A stretch of 64,000 nucleotides of DNA from Acidimicrobiales bacterium (GTDB lineage: Bacteria > Actinomycetota > Acidimicrobiia > Acidimicrobiales > Bog-793): NCBI GenBank assembly GCA_035294085.1, contig DATGLP010000014.1:1-64000 (forward strand), given 5' to 3'. Each line of letters starts with the position of its first letter. Within the stretch, counting starts at the first letter, position 1. The notes under the pieces were generated by a model. The model saw only the letters and a list, made by a program, of their open reading frames with translations, was not told where the DNA came from and ran no database searches. A program made the translations under genes and the position numbers. Shown here one piece after another: positions 18,584 to 29,637 of this stretch.

Positions 18584-19546
18584 TCAGGCGCGTGCGACCC
18601 GGGCGCGCTGCGCGGCGGTCGGGAGGGAGACGGCCGAGGCGAGGCGCAGGCGGGCGAGGAGCGCGATGACGAGGTAGGAGACATCGAGCTGGTACGGCTC
18701 GAGGCCGTGGCGCGCCGAGCGGGGGAACGCGTGGTGGTTGTTGTGCCACCCCTCGCCGAAGGTGAGGAGGGCGACGAGGAGGTTGTTGCGGCTGCGGTCG
18801 CCGACGTCGTAGGCACGCCGGCCGAAGGTGTGGCACACGGAGTTCACGGCGAAGGTGGCGTGCTCGAAGGCGAAGATGCGCACGAGCCCCGCCCACACGA
18901 GCGCCTCGACGCCCCGGGCGACGCTCCCGGTGGCCGCGAGGCCGATGAGGAAGGGGGCGCCGACCGAGAGCGCCACCCACAGGAGGTAGCAGCGGTCGAC
19001 GACGCGAAGGGCGCGGTCCTCGAACAGGTCGCGCCCGTACTCGAGCCCGCGCTCCATCCCCTTCGTCGAGAAGAGCCAGCCGACGTGGGCGTGCGCCAGC
19101 CCGCGCACCGCCGCGAGCACCCCCTCGCCCTGCGGCCGCGGCGAGTGGGGGTCGCCCGGCTCGTCGGAGCGGGCGTGGTGCTTGCGGTGGTCCGTCGCCC
19201 ACTGCGTGAGCGGCCCCTGCAGCGTCATCGCGCCGAGCACGGCGAGCGCGACGCGCACCGGCTGGACCGCCCGGAACGAGCGGTGGGTGAACAGGCGGTG
19301 GTAGCCGACGGTGATGCCGAGGCCCGTGGCCACGTAGAACGCGAGGAAGAGGGCGAGGTCGAGCGGGCGGAAGGCGACGCCCCAGGCGAGCCCGGCGGCC
19401 GACACGACGCCGAGCGGCGGGACCACGACGGCGACGAGGGTGACGGCCTGGCTCACCCGGGACGTGCGCGAACGCACCGTGGCGATCGGGGCCGCGAGCG
19501 CCGCTGCCGCCTCGCCGGGCCGGGTCTCGGCGGCGCACTCGATCAC
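18584..19546 (-). CDS. Acyl-CoA / fatty acid delta-9 desaturase
   Basis: About 320 residues, an integral membrane di-iron desaturase. All three histidine boxes are visible: HRLFTH near residue 80, HRKHH near 118 and HNNHH near 265; the last follows FGEGWHNNHHAFPRSAR, the usual C-terminal pattern. Hydrophobic spans include VTLVAVVVPPLGVVSAAGLAWG and LDLALFLAFYVATGLGITVGY. It inserts a double bond into saturated acyl chains with O2 and electrons from a reductase not seen here. The GTG at 19546 gives the normal N-terminus. Divergent from an acetyltransferase gene 47 bases away. Confidence 0.9.
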   Translation of the reverse strand: MIECAAETRPGEAAAALAAPIATVRSRTSRVSQAVTLVAVVVPPLGVVSAAGLAWGVAFRPLDLALFLAFYVATGLGITVGYHRLFTHRSFRAVQPVRVALAVLGAMTLQGPLTQWATDHRKHHARSDEPGDPHSPRPQGEGVLAAVRGLAHAHVGWLFSTKGMERGLEYGRDLFEDRALRVVDRCYLLWVALSVGAPFLIGLAATGSVARGVEALVWAGLVRIFAFEHATFAVNSVCHTFGRRAYDVGDRSRNNLLVALLTFGEGWHNNHHAFPRSARHGLEPYQLDVSYLVIALLARLRLASAVSLPTAAQRARVARA

Positions 19547-19593
19547 GGGGCCATCCTCGCACGCCTCGCAGGGACCCGGCCTATCCTGCGCCC

Positions 19594-20064
19594 GTGCGCC
19601 TGGAGATCGAGCCGGTCGCCCCCGCGACGGTGCGCGCGCTGCGCCGGGACCTGCTGTACCCGGACGCGCCGGGCGACGGGATCGACTACCCGGGGGACGG
19701 CGCGCCCGGGAGCGTCGCGCTCGCCGCCTTCGAGGGGGAGGCCCGCCGCCTCGTGGGCACGGCCACCGTCCTCGTCGAGGCGCCACCCCGCCCCCTCGGC
19801 GGCCGCGTCTCGCCGGCGTGGCGGCTGCGCGGGGTCGCGACCGTCCCCGACCGACGCAACGAGGGCATCGGCACCCGCCTCGTGGTCGCGGCGCTCGAGC
19901 ACGTCGCGGCCGCGGGCGGCGGCCTCGTGTGGTGCAACGCGCGCCTCGCCGCGCGCGCCGTCTACGAGCGCCTCGGCTTCAGCGCCGACGGGGAGGCGTT
20001 CGAGCTGCCCGGGGTCGGCCCGCACCTCGTCATGTGGCGGTCGGTCGCGCCGCTCGGCGGCTGA
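19594..20064 (+). CDS. GNAT-family N-acetyltransferase
   Basis: About 156 residues. The acetyl-CoA binding motif A is visible as WRLRGVATVPDRRNEGIGTRLVVAALEHV at about residues 75-103 (the RNEGIG corresponds to the Q/RxxGxG/A loop). It is followed by the typical C-terminal ARAVYERLGFSADGEAF. Substrate not predictable. GTG start; promoter region is shared with the divergent desaturase gene. Confidence 0.82.
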   Translation: MRLEIEPVAPATVRALRRDLLYPDAPGDGIDYPGDGAPGSVALAAFEGEARRLVGTATVLVEAPPRPLGGRVSPAWRLRGVATVPDRRNEGIGTRLVVAALEHVAAAGGGLVWCNARLAARAVYERLGFSADGEAFELPGVGPHLVMWRSVAPLGG

Positions 20065-20067
20065 GCC

Positions 20068-20343
20068 TCAGGTCGAGGCGCCGGGGCCCTCGGGGGTGAG
20101 CGGCTCGTACTCCGCCTCGTACTGGCGGAGCTGCTCGACCAGGTCGCCCGCCCGGCGCTCGTCGCCCGGGGCGGCCCGCCCGACCCGGCTGGCGTAGGCG
20201 ATCCGCCCGAGCTCGTTCAGCAGCCCCTCGGCGCGCCGGCGCGCGGCGAGGGCGTCGAGCTTGGCCTGGCCCGCCTTGCCGGCCTCCTGCGCCTTCTCGG
20301 CGAGCTGGGTCGCCTGCGCCTTCACCTTGTCCATCAAGCCCAT
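20068..20343 (-). CDS. Small hypothetical protein, helical
   Basis: About 91 residues starting MGLMDKVKAQATQLAEKAQEAGKAGQAKLD, an alanine-, lysine- and glutamine-rich amphipathic helix, then a second helix RRAEGLLNELGRIAYASRVG and an acidic proline-rich tail. Similar short proteins beginning MGLMDKVKAQA are, from memory, frequent in actinobacteria, but I know no function. The ATG has GGGAGGTGCCGC just upstream (GGAGG), which supports expression. It lies 15 bases downstream of another hypothetical gene in the same direction. Confidence 0.65.
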   Translation of the reverse strand: MGLMDKVKAQATQLAEKAQEAGKAGQAKLDALAARRRAEGLLNELGRIAYASRVGRAAPGDERRAGDLVEQLRQYEAEYEPLTPEGPGAST

Positions 20344-20358
20344 GCGGCACCTCCCGTG

Positions 20359-20868
20359 CTAGGCCCCGAGGAGCTCGCGCCACGCAGCAAGCTTCGCGCG
20401 TGCCGTCTCGGGGGTGAGCGCCAGGCTCTCCTCGGGCACGCTCGCGGCGAGCTCGCGGCGTCGCCCGTAGTCGTGGGCGACGCCGGCGAAGGCCGCCCGC
20501 CGGTGCTCGACGAGGTCGCTCGGCGCGTCCGAGAGGAAGCCGAAGAGCTCCGCGGCGAGCTCGAGGTCGGCGAGGACCGGCGCTCTCCCGGCGCGCGCCG
20601 CGCGCCGCATCGCGATGGCGACGATCCCGGCGACCACGTCCTCCCGGTGCTCGCCCGGCTCGAGCACGAGGCGGTCCTCGAGCCGCCGGGCGAGGCGAAG
20701 CGCGTAGCCCTGGTCGGGGCCGGGGACGCCGCCGCCCCGGCGCCAGGGGGGCCTGGCCGGGAGCACCTCGGCCGGCCGGTGGAAGGTCCACGGCCGCGGC
20801 GGCGCGAGCCGGGTCGTCGGGCGGACCTCGTCCTCGACGAGGATCGGGGCGAACTTCGGCTGGGTCAT
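20359..20868 (-). CDS. Conserved hypothetical protein
   Basis: About 169 residues beginning MTQPKFAPILVEDEVRPTTRLAPPRPW, a proline-rich start, followed by an all-helical part with ALRLARRLEDRLVLEPGEHREDVVAGIVAIAMRRAAR and a C-terminal helix. No membrane span or enzyme motif seen. It sits between cimA and the small MGLMDK protein, all leftward, with 31 bases to cimA. I do not recognise a function; codon use matches the surrounding genes. Confidence 0.65.
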   Translation of the reverse strand: MTQPKFAPILVEDEVRPTTRLAPPRPWTFHRPAEVLPARPPWRRGGGVPGPDQGYALRLARRLEDRLVLEPGEHREDVVAGIVAIAMRRAARAGRAPVLADLELAAELFGFLSDAPSDLVEHRRAAFAGVAHDYGRRRELAASVPEESLALTPETARAKLAAWRELLGA

Positions 20869-20899
20869 CGGCGGCCTCGTGTGCTCGGCGCGCCCGAGG

Positions 20900-22588
20900 C
20901 TAGCCGACCGCCTCGCCGACGCGCCGCCCGCGCTCGCTCGCCCGCAGCAGGCCGAAGACGAAGGCGTCGACGAGCGCCTGGAAGGACGACTCGATGACGT
21001 TCTCGGACACGCCGATGGTCGACCAGGTCCCCTCCGCGTCCGCCGTGTCGATGAGGACGCGCGTCGTCGCGGCGGTCCCCTTGCCGGTGTCGAGGACGCG
21101 CACCCGGTAGTCGGTGAGGTGCAGCGCCCCGAGCGCGGGGAAGTGCGCCCCGAGCGCCTGGCGCAGCGCCGCGTCGAGGGCGTTCACCGGGCCGTTGCCC
21201 TCGGCCGTGGCGACGACGCGCTCGTCGCCGACGTGGACCTTGACGGTCGCCTCGGTCGTGAGCTCGCCCGGGCTCGACCACGGGTGGACGAGGCGCTCGC
21301 CGCCTGGCTCCTCGTCGGGCGCCGCCCGCCAGTCCGAGATCACCCGGAACGACTCGATCGTGAAGAAGCGCCCGGGCGGCTCCCCGCCCGCCGCCGCGCG
21401 CATCAGCAGCTCGAGGGAGCCGTCGGCGACCTCGAAGTGGTAGCCGGCGTGCTCGAGCCGCTTCAAGGTGTCGAGGACGCGCGCGAGCGCGTCGTCGCCG
21501 AGGCGGATCCCGAGCTCGGCGGCCTTGAGGGCGAGCGTCGAGCGACCGGCGAGCTCGCTCACCACCACGCGCCGGCCGTTGCCGACGATCGCCGGGTCGA
21601 CGTGCTCGTAGGCGTCCGAGCGGCGCACGATGGCGCTCGTGTGCAGCCCGGCCTTGTGGGCGAAGGCCGCCGTGCCGACGTAGGGGCGCTGGGGGTCGAG
21701 CGGGAGGTTGACCACCTCGGCGACGTGACGAGCGACGGGCGTGACGAGCTCGAGGCGCTCGCGCGGGATCGTCTCGACGCCCATCTTCACGGTGAGGTTC
21801 GGGATGGTGGCGCACAGGTCCGCGTTGCCGGCGCGCTCGCCGTAGCCGTTGATGCAGCCCTGCACCTGGGTGGCGCCCTGGCGCACCGCGGCGAGGCTGT
21901 TCGCCACGGCGCAGCCGGCGTCGTTGTGGAAGTGGACCCCGAGCGTGGCGGACGTCTCCCGGCGCACGGCCGCGACGATGGCCTCGACGTCGTGCGGGAG
22001 CGTGCCGCCGTTCGTGTCGCACAGCACGAGCGCCTCGGCGCCCGCGGACTCGGCGGCGGCGAGCACCCGCAGCGCGAAGTCGCGGTCGCGGCGGAAGCCG
22101 TCGAAGAAGTGCTCCGCGTCGAGGAAGACCCGCAGCCCGCTCGCCACGAGGAAGGCGACCGAGTCGGCCACCATCGCTACGCCCTCCTCGAGGCTCGTGC
22201 GCAGCGCCTCGCGCACGTGCAGGTCGGAGGACTTCGCCACGATGCAGACCACCTCGGTGCCGGCCGCCACGAGCTGGCGCAGCGTGGCGTCCTCGCCGGC
22301 GCGCACCCCGGCGCGGCGCGTCGAGCCGAAGGCGACGAGGGTCGCCCGCTCGAGGCGCAGCTCGCTCGGCACGCGCCGGAAGAACTCCTCGTCCTTCGGG
22401 TTCGCGCCCGGCCAGCCGCCCTCGATGTAGGCGACGCCGAGGTGGTCGAGCTGGCGGGCGACGCGCAGCTTGTCCTCGACGCTGAGCGACATGCCCTCCT
22501 GCTGGGAGCCGTCGCGAAGCGTCGTGTCGTAGACGTCGACCGACGCCGGCAGCGTCGGCAGGTCGAAGGCGGCGTGACCGCCCGGCAC
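20900..22588 (-). CDS. cimA: Citramalate synthase
   Basis: About 562 residues. The HMGL-like TIM barrel begins VDVYDTTLRDGSQQEGMSLS, and metal-binding HFHNDAGCAVANSLAAV and NGYGERAGNADL follow. A LeuA-type C-terminal regulatory domain covers about the last 130 residues (ALHLTDYRVRVLDTGKG). The length and GSQQEG signature fit the CimA subgroup of the isopropylmalate/homocitrate synthase family. It condenses acetyl-CoA with pyruvate to (R)-citramalate, opening a threonine-independent route to isoleucine. The GTG at 22588 follows AGGG by 5 bases; an upstream GTG at 22606 overlaps ilvE. Third gene of leuB-ilvE-cimA. Confidence 0.9.
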   Translation of the reverse strand: MPGGHAAFDLPTLPASVDVYDTTLRDGSQQEGMSLSVEDKLRVARQLDHLGVAYIEGGWPGANPKDEEFFRRVPSELRLERATLVAFGSTRRAGVRAGEDATLRQLVAAGTEVVCIVAKSSDLHVREALRTSLEEGVAMVADSVAFLVASGLRVFLDAEHFFDGFRRDRDFALRVLAAAESAGAEALVLCDTNGGTLPHDVEAIVAAVRRETSATLGVHFHNDAGCAVANSLAAVRQGATQVQGCINGYGERAGNADLCATIPNLTVKMGVETIPRERLELVTPVARHVAEVVNLPLDPQRPYVGTAAFAHKAGLHTSAIVRRSDAYEHVDPAIVGNGRRVVVSELAGRSTLALKAAELGIRLGDDALARVLDTLKRLEHAGYHFEVADGSLELLMRAAAGGEPPGRFFTIESFRVISDWRAAPDEEPGGERLVHPWSSPGELTTEATVKVHVGDERVVATAEGNGPVNALDAALRQALGAHFPALGALHLTDYRVRVLDTGKGTAATTRVLIDTADAEGTWSTIGVSENVIESSFQALVDAFVFGLLRASERGRRVGEAVG

Positions 22589-22595
22589 CGCAGCC

Positions 22596-23522
22596 CTAGC
22601 CGACACGCTCGAGCCAGTCCTTGTACTCGTCGACCTCGCCGCGCACCGTCGCGAAGAAGCGCTCCTGCAGGAGGCGCGTCAGCGGCCCGGGCGCCCCCGC
22701 GCCAAGGCGCCGGTCGTCGACCGAGGCGATCGGGCACAGCTCGGCTGCCGTCCCGGTGAGGAACGCCTCGTCCGCGAGGTACAGGTCGGCGCGCCGCAGC
22801 AGCGCCTCGCGCACCTCGATGCCGAGGTCGCGGGCGATCGTCGTCACCGTCGCCGCGGTGATGCCCTCGAGGGCGGCGACCGCCGCGGCCGGCGGGGTGA
22901 GGAGGACGCCGTCTCGCACGAGGAAGAGGTTCTCGCCGGTCCCCTCGGCGAGGTAGCCGTCGGTGGTGAGCAGCACCGCCTCGTCGTAGCCGGCGCGCAG
23001 CGCCTCGACCTTCGCCAGGGAGGAGTTGATGTACATCCCCGTCGCCTTCGCCGCCGTCGGCAGGGCGCGCGGGTCGTGGCGAGCCCACGAGCTCACCTTG
23101 AGGCGGATGCCGTGGGCGATCCCCTCCTCGCCGAGGTAGGCGCCCCACGGCCACACCGCGACGGCGGCGTGCACCTCGCACGGCAGGGGGTTGAGCCCCA
23201 TCTCGCCGTAGCCGAGGTAGACGATCGGGCGGATGTAGCAGCTCGCGAGGCCGCTGGCGAGAACCGTCTCGCGCACCGCCGCGCACAGCTCCTCCTCGCT
23301 GAAGGGGAGCTCGATGGCGAGCAGGTGCGCGGAGCGCGCGAGGCGGGCGACGTGGTCGCGAAGTCGGAAGATCGCGGGGCCGGCGGCCGTCTCGTAGGCG
23401 CGGATCCCCTCGAACACCGCCGTGCCGTAGTGGAGGCTGTGGGTGAGCACGTGCACCTTCGCCTCCTCCCAGGCGACGAGCTCGCCGTCCATCCAGATCT
23501 TCGGGGTCGGGGTGATCGGCAT
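22596..23522 (-). CDS. ilvE: Branched-chain amino acid aminotransferase
   Basis: About 308 residues, class IV PLP aminotransferase. Recognisable are IWMDGELVAWEEAKVHVLTHSLHYGTAVFEGIRAYET at the N-terminus, the PLP lysine in ALPTAAKATGMYINSSLAKVEA near residue 158, and DGYLAEGTGENLF further on. It transfers the amino group between glutamate and leucine, isoleucine or valine, the last step of all three pathways. Its ATG overlaps the leuB stop in a TGATG arrangement, so translation is coupled. It lies under the attenuator ahead of leuB. Confidence 0.94.
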   Translation of the reverse strand: MPITPTPKIWMDGELVAWEEAKVHVLTHSLHYGTAVFEGIRAYETAAGPAIFRLRDHVARLARSAHLLAIELPFSEEELCAAVRETVLASGLASCYIRPIVYLGYGEMGLNPLPCEVHAAVAVWPWGAYLGEEGIAHGIRLKVSSWARHDPRALPTAAKATGMYINSSLAKVEALRAGYDEAVLLTTDGYLAEGTGENLFLVRDGVLLTPPAAAVAALEGITAATVTTIARDLGIEVREALLRRADLYLADEAFLTGTAAELCPIASVDDRRLGAGAPGPLTRLLQERFFATVRGEVDEYKDWLERVG

Positions 23523-24544
23523 CACAACCTCCCTGCGACGGCGTCGCCGATCTCGCTCGTCGTCCTCGCCGGCGCGGCGGCGAGGGAGCCCTGGGTCTCG
23601 AGCACGGCGCGCTCGATGCGCCGGGCCGCCTCCGCCTCGCCGAGGTGCTCGAGCATCATCGCGGCCGAGCGGATGGCGGCGAGGGGGTTCGCGAGGTTCT
23701 TCCCGGCGATGTCGTGGGCCGCGCCGTGCACCGGCTCGAAGATCGACGGCCCGGTACGCGCCGGGTTGAGGTTCGCCGACGCGGCGAGGCCGATGCCCCC
23801 CGTGACCGCCGCGGCGAGGTCCGTGAGGATGTCCCCGAAGAGGTTGTCGGTGACGACGACGTCGTAGCGGCTCGCGTCCTCCACGAGGTAGATGCAGGCC
23901 GCGTCGACGTGCTGGTAGGAGGTGCGGACGGACGGGTGCTCCCGGCCCACGTCCTCGAAGGTCCGCTGCCACAGGTCGCCCGCGAAGGTGAGGACGTTCG
24001 TCTTGTGCACGAGCGTGAGCGAGGTCCGCGGCCGGCGGGCGGCGAGCTCGTAGGCGAAGCGGACGCAGCGCTCGACGCCGAAGCGCGTGTTCACCGAGCC
24101 CTGGGTGGCCACCTCCTCCGGCGTCCCCCGGCGCAGCTGCCCGCCCTCGCCGACGTAGGGGCCCTCGGTGTTCTCCCGCACCACGACGAAGTCGGCCTCC
24201 GGCGCGAGCGAGCCCGGCACGCCGTTGAACGGGCGGAGGTTGACGTAGCAGTCGAGGGCGAAGCGCAGCGCGAGGAGCAGGCCGCGCTCGAGCACCCCGG
24301 AGGGCACCGCGCTCGAGCCGATCGGCGGCCCGATGGCGCCGAGCAGGATGGCGTCCGCGCCCCGCAGCTCCTCGAGCACCGACGCCGGCAGCACGTCGCC
24401 GGTGCGCACGTAGCGGTCGGCACCGAGGTCGTACTCGGTGGTGTCGAGCTTCACCCCGGCGGCGGCGACGACCTTCAGCGCCTCGGCGAGGACCTCGGGA
24501 CCGATCCCGTCCCCGCCGATCACCGCCACCTTGTAGCTCGCCAC
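23522..24544 (-). CDS. leuB: 3-isopropylmalate dehydrogenase
   Basis: About 340 residues of the isocitrate/isopropylmalate dehydrogenase family. The start [20 protein letters not shown], the substrate loop [16 protein letters not shown], and [22 protein letters not shown] followed by [20 protein letters not shown] are all standard. It oxidises 3-isopropylmalate to 2-oxoisocaproate in leucine synthesis, with NAD. The GTG at 24544 is used. First structural gene of leuB-ilvE-cimA, preceded by a leader peptide and an intrinsic terminator on the same strand. Confidence 0.94.
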   Translation of the reverse strand: MASYKVAVIGGDGIGPEVLAEALKVVAAAGVKLDTTEYDLGADRYVRTGDVLPASVLEELRGADAILLGAIGPPIGSSAVPSGVLERGLLLALRFALDCYVNLRPFNGVPGSLAPEADFVVVRENTEGPYVGEGGQLRRGTPEEVATQGSVNTRFGVERCVRFAYELAARRPRTSLTLVHKTNVLTFAGDLWQRTFEDVGREHPSVRTSYQHVDAACIYLVEDASRYDVVVTDNLFGDILTDLAAAVTGGIGLAASANLNPARTGPSIFEPVHGAAHDIAGKNLANPLAAIRSAAMMLEHLGEAEAARRIERAVLETQGSLAAAPARTTSEIGDAVAGRL

Positions 24545-24614
24545 CTCGCACCTTCCTCTCGTCGCCCGTCCGCCGCCCGCGCACGGCGGCGGCCGGAGCG
24601 GCTCCCTCGGGAAA

Positions 24615-24643
24615 CAAAAAGACCGCCCACTTCGTGGACGGCC
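24615..24643 (-). terminator. Attenuator terminator ahead of leuB
   Basis: On the minus strand GGCCGTCCAC, loop GAA, GTGGGCGGTC forms a 10-pair stem (two G-U pairs) directly followed by TTTTTG and then TTTCCC. It stands between the leader peptide and leuB, so it would stop transcription before the operon. A preceding hairpin (arms 24647-24653 and 24664-24670) touches the leader stop codon. Confidence 0.85.
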
Positions 24644-24671
24644 GACGACGCGCACCCGACGGGGCGCGTCT

Positions 24672-24704
24672 TCAGGGAATGGCTACGGTCGCTGCGGCGG
24701 GCAT
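24672..24704 (-). CDS. Leader peptide of the leuB-ilvE-cimA attenuator
   Basis: A 10-residue reading frame, [10 protein letters not shown], ending 28 bases before the terminator hairpin. It includes Val (GTA) and Ile (ATT) codons, which are rare in this GC-rich genome, plus three alanines. The promoter at 24714-24742 would start the transcript about 2 bases before its ATG, so it is nearly leaderless. Its place and size match leader peptides that sense charged tRNA by ribosome stalling; Val and Ile control suits an operon with ilvE and cimA. Confidence 0.65.
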   Translation of the reverse strand: MPAAATVAIP

Positions 24705-24713
24705 CTGCCCGTA

Positions 24714-24742
24714 AGTCTTGCCAGCAGCGCCGCCCCCGTCAA
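24714..24742 (-). promoter_or_regulatory. Promoter of the leuB-ilvE-cimA operon
   Basis: Minus-strand -35 TTGACG (24737-24742) and -10 AAGACT (24714-24719) with a 17-base spacer. The leader peptide ATG follows 9 bases after the -10. Confidence 0.65.
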
Positions 24743-24785
24743 CTCTGGCCGCGAGGCGACCTTGTCCGCCGGGCGCAGCGGCACC

Positions 24786-25259
24786 ATGATGGGCACGGTG
24801 CCCGGCTCCACCAAGCGACGCGACCTGCGAGCCTCCGACGCCGACCGGGACGCGGCCGTCGACGAGCTGCGCCGGCACGCGAGCGTCGGCCGCCTCACGA
24901 TCGACGAGCTCGACGAGCGCATCGGACGCGCGCTGCGGTCGAAGACCCTCGGCGAGCTCGAGGACCTGCTCGCCGACCTGCCCGTCGAGCCACCCGAGCC
25001 GGTCGTCCCGAGGCCCCAGCCCCTCTGGACGCGGCCCGCCGTGCGCGCCGCGGCGCTGCGCCTCGGGGCCCTCGACCTCTTCTGCGTCCTGGCCTGGGCG
25101 CTGAGCGGGCACCCCGTCCAGTTCTGGCCGGCGTGGGTCATCCTCTTCAGCGTCTGGCGTCTCGGGCGCACGAGCCGGAACGAGGCGCGCCGCGAGGAGG
25201 CCGAGCGACGCCGGGCGCTCGCCACCGCCCCGCCGCGGCGGCGCATCGGCCCACCCTAG
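24786..25259 (+). CDS. DUF1707 (SHOCT-like) protein with two membrane segments
   Basis: About 157 residues. The N-terminal DUF1707 domain reads RDLRASDADRDAAVDELRRHASVGRLTIDELDERIGRALRSKTLGELEDLLADLP, the very characteristic actinobacterial form. After a proline-rich linker come two hydrophobic segments, LGALDLFCVLAWALS and FWPAWVILFSVWRLG, then a basic tail. Function unknown; SHOCT-like domains are thought to bind or tether proteins. The ATG at 24786 is taken; a TTG at 24762 is also in frame. Divergent from the leuB leader. Confidence 0.78.
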   Translation: MMGTVPGSTKRRDLRASDADRDAAVDELRRHASVGRLTIDELDERIGRALRSKTLGELEDLLADLPVEPPEPVVPRPQPLWTRPAVRAAALRLGALDLFCVLAWALSGHPVQFWPAWVILFSVWRLGRTSRNEARREEAERRRALATAPPRRRIGPP

Positions 25260-25301
25260 GGCCGTCCCGCGGGCGCGCCCCCAGCCGCTACCCTCAGACA
25301 G

Positions 25302-25766
25302 GTGAGCGAGATCCACCTGAGCGCCGAGACCTACGCCCGCCTCGCCGCCGAGCTCGAGGAGCTGACGACGCGCGGGCGCGTCGAGATCGCCCGCCAGATC
25401 GAGGCGGCGCGGGCGCTCGGCGACCTGTCGGAGAACGGCGACTACCACGCCGCCAAGGACGCCCAGGGCCGGATGGAGGCCCGCATCCGCCAGCTCCAGG
25501 CGACGCTCGAGCGCGCCGTCATCGTCGAGCCCGGCGCGAGCGGCGGCGAGGTCGTGGCCGGCGCCGTCGTCTCGCTGCGCTACGAGGGCGAGGAGGAGCC
25601 CGAGCGCTACCTCGTCGGCTCCATCGAGGAGCGCCGCGACGACGTCGCGGTCATCTCCACCGGCTCGCCCCTCGGACAGGCCCTCCTCGGCCGGCGCGCC
25701 GGGGAGTCGGTCGAGTTCCAGGCGCCGACCGGCACGCAGCGGGTCGAGATCGTGTCGGTCGACTGA
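25302..25766 (+). CDS. greA: Transcription elongation factor GreA
   Basis: About 154 residues. The N-terminal coiled coil carries LGDLSENGDYHAAKDAQGRMEARIRQLQATLERA, with the acidic tip residues that reach into the RNA polymerase secondary channel. The C-terminal FKBP-like domain ends in GSPLGQALLGRRAGESVEFQAPTGTQRVEIVSV. It stimulates transcript cleavage to rescue backtracked polymerase. GTG start. It lies 30 bases before leuC, so the two could be co-transcribed. Confidence 0.93.
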   Translation: MSEIHLSAETYARLAAELEELTTRGRVEIARQIEAARALGDLSENGDYHAAKDAQGRMEARIRQLQATLERAVIVEPGASGGEVVAGAVVSLRYEGEEEPERYLVGSIEERRDDVAVISTGSPLGQALLGRRAGESVEFQAPTGTQRVEIVSVD

Positions 25767-25796
25767 GCCGGCGCGGGGACGAGGACGGAGGCCGAG

Positions 25797-27209
25797 GTGG
25801 CGACGGGTCGCACGCTGGCGGACAAGGTCTGGGACGCGCACGTCGTGCGTGCCGGCGAGGGACCCGCGGAGCCGGACCTGCTCTACATCGACCTCCACCT
25901 CGTGCACGAGGTGACCTCGCCGCAGGCCTTCGAGGGGCTGCGCCTGGCCGGCCGCCGCGTCAGGCGGCCCGAGCTCACCGTGGCGACCGCCGACCACAAC
26001 GTGCCCACCACCGAGCTCGACGAGCCGGTCGCCGATCCGGTGTCGCGTCGCCAGCTCGAGGCGCTCCGGGCCAACTGCGACGAGTTCGGCGTCACGCTCT
26101 TCCCGAGAGGGCACGCCAACCAGGGGATCGTGCACGTCATCGGTCCCGAGCTCGGGCTCACGCTCCCGGGAACGACGATCGTGTGCGGCGACAGCCACAC
26201 CTCGACGCACGGCGCCTTCGGCGCCCTCGCCTTCGGCATCGGGACCTCCGAGGTCGAGCACGTGCTCGCCACCCAGACGCTGCCCCAGCTGCGGCCGAGG
26301 ACGATGGCGGTCGAGGTGGTCGGCGAGCTGCCCGCGCAGGTCACGGCGAAGGACCTGGCGCTCGCCGTCGTGGGGCGCCTCGGCACCGGCGGCGGCATCG
26401 GGCACGTCATCGAGTACCGCGGACCCGCGGTCGCGGCGCTCTCGATGGAGGGGCGGATGACGCTGTGCAACATGTCCATCGAGGGCGGCGCGCGCGCCGG
26501 CATGGTCGCCCCCGACGACACCACCTTCGCCTACCTCGAGGGACGTCCGTACGCGCCGCGGGGCGCGGAGCTCGAGCGCGCCGTCGAGGCCTGGCGGGCG
26601 CTGCGCACCGACGAGGACGCGCGCTTCGACACGCTCGTGCGCGTCGAGGTCGGCGGGCTGCGTCCGCAGGTCACCTGGGGGACGAACCCGGCGCAGGTGG
26701 TGGCGATCGACGGGGCCGTGCCGAGCCCCGACGACTTCGAGGAGCCGGCGGAGCGGGAGAGCGCCGAGCGCGCTCTGCGCTACATGGGCCTCGAGCCCGG
26801 CACGCGGATCGCCGAGATCCCCGTCGACACGGTGTTCATCGGGTCGTGCACGAACTCGCGCCTCGAGGACCTCCGCCTCGCGGCGAGCGTGCTCGAGGGC
26901 CGCAGGGTCCACGAGCGGGTCCGCGCCCTCGTGGTGCCCGGGTCGCGGCGGGTGCGCGAGCAGGCCGAGGCCGAGGGGCTCGACCGGGTCTTCCGCGCCG
27001 CGGGGCTCGAGTGGCGCCAGCCCGGCTGCTCGATGTGCCTCGGCATGAACCCCGACCGGCTCTCGCCCGGCGAGCGCTGCGCGTCGACCTCGAACCGCAA
27101 CTTCGAGGGCCGCCAGGGGCGGGGCGGGCGGACCCACCTCGTCTCCCCGGCGGTCGCCGCGGCGACGGCGGTGGCGGGGCACTTCGCCACACCCGACGAG
27201 CTCGACTGA
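25797..27209 (+). CDS. leuC: 3-isopropylmalate dehydratase large subunit
   Basis: About 470 residues of the aconitase superfamily. Cluster-binding cysteines are in [16 protein letters not shown] near residue 345 and [15 protein letters not shown] near residue 410. Also visible are [43 protein letters not shown] and the late [19 protein letters not shown]. With LeuD it isomerises 2-isopropylmalate to 3-isopropylmalate in leucine synthesis. GTG start; leuD follows after 21 bases. Confidence 0.95.
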   Translation: MATGRTLADKVWDAHVVRAGEGPAEPDLLYIDLHLVHEVTSPQAFEGLRLAGRRVRRPELTVATADHNVPTTELDEPVADPVSRRQLEALRANCDEFGVTLFPRGHANQGIVHVIGPELGLTLPGTTIVCGDSHTSTHGAFGALAFGIGTSEVEHVLATQTLPQLRPRTMAVEVVGELPAQVTAKDLALAVVGRLGTGGGIGHVIEYRGPAVAALSMEGRMTLCNMSIEGGARAGMVAPDDTTFAYLEGRPYAPRGAELERAVEAWRALRTDEDARFDTLVRVEVGGLRPQVTWGTNPAQVVAIDGAVPSPDDFEEPAERESAERALRYMGLEPGTRIAEIPVDTVFIGSCTNSRLEDLRLAASVLEGRRVHERVRALVVPGSRRVREQAEAEGLDRVFRAAGLEWRQPGCSMCLGMNPDRLSPGERCASTSNRNFEGRQGRGGRTHLVSPAVAAATAVAGHFATPDELD

Positions 27210-27230
27210 GGGCGCGAGGAGGCCTCGACG

Positions 27231-27830
27231 ATGGAGCCCGTGCGCATCGTGAGCGGGAGGGCGGCACCCCTCGACCGCGCCGACGTCGACACCGACCAGA
27301 TCATCCCGAGCGAGTGGCTGAAGCGGATCGAGCGGACCGGCTTCGGCGCCGGGCTGTTCGCGCAGTGGCGCGACGAGCCGGGCTTCGTCCTCAACCGCCC
27401 CGAGTACCAGGGCGCGAGGATCCTCGTCGCGGGGCCGAACTTCGGCACCGGCTCGTCGCGCGAGCACGCCGTGTGGGCCCTCGTCGACTACGGCTTCCGG
27501 GCGGTCGTCAGCCCGCGCATCGCGGACATCCTGCGGAACAACGCCACCCGCTCGGGGCTCGTGCCCGCCGAGGTGAGCGCCGAGGCGGGACGGGCGATCC
27601 TCGACGCCGTCGAGCGGGACCCCAGCCTCGAGGTGACCGTCGACGTGGACCGGCGCGTCGTCGAGATCGCCGCCCTCGGCTTCTCGGCGCCCTTCCGCCT
27701 CGACGACGTGGCGCGCCGGCGCCTGCTCGAGGGGCTCGACGACATCGGCGCCACCCTCGAGCACGGCGGGGAGATCGACGCCTACGAGGCGCGCCGGGAA
27801 CGCTGGCGCCTCCCGAGCCTGGCGAGCTGA
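27231..27830 (+). CDS. leuD: 3-isopropylmalate dehydratase small subunit
   Basis: About 199 residues. VDTDQIIPSEWLKRIERTGF near residue 20 and GPNFGTGSSREHAVWALVDYGFRAVVSPRIADILRNNATRSGLVP around residues 65-110 are the LeuD swivel-domain signature. Partner of LeuC in leucine synthesis. ATG start preceded by a GAGGAGG stretch. The gene ends 13 bases from the end of the convergent leuA. Confidence 0.95.
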   Translation: MEPVRIVSGRAAPLDRADVDTDQIIPSEWLKRIERTGFGAGLFAQWRDEPGFVLNRPEYQGARILVAGPNFGTGSSREHAVWALVDYGFRAVVSPRIADILRNNATRSGLVPAEVSAEAGRAILDAVERDPSLEVTVDVDRRVVEIAALGFSAPFRLDDVARRRLLEGLDDIGATLEHGGEIDAYEARRERWRLPSLAS

Positions 27831-27843
27831 GCGACCCGAGCGC

Positions 27844-29637
<1,794 letters not shown>

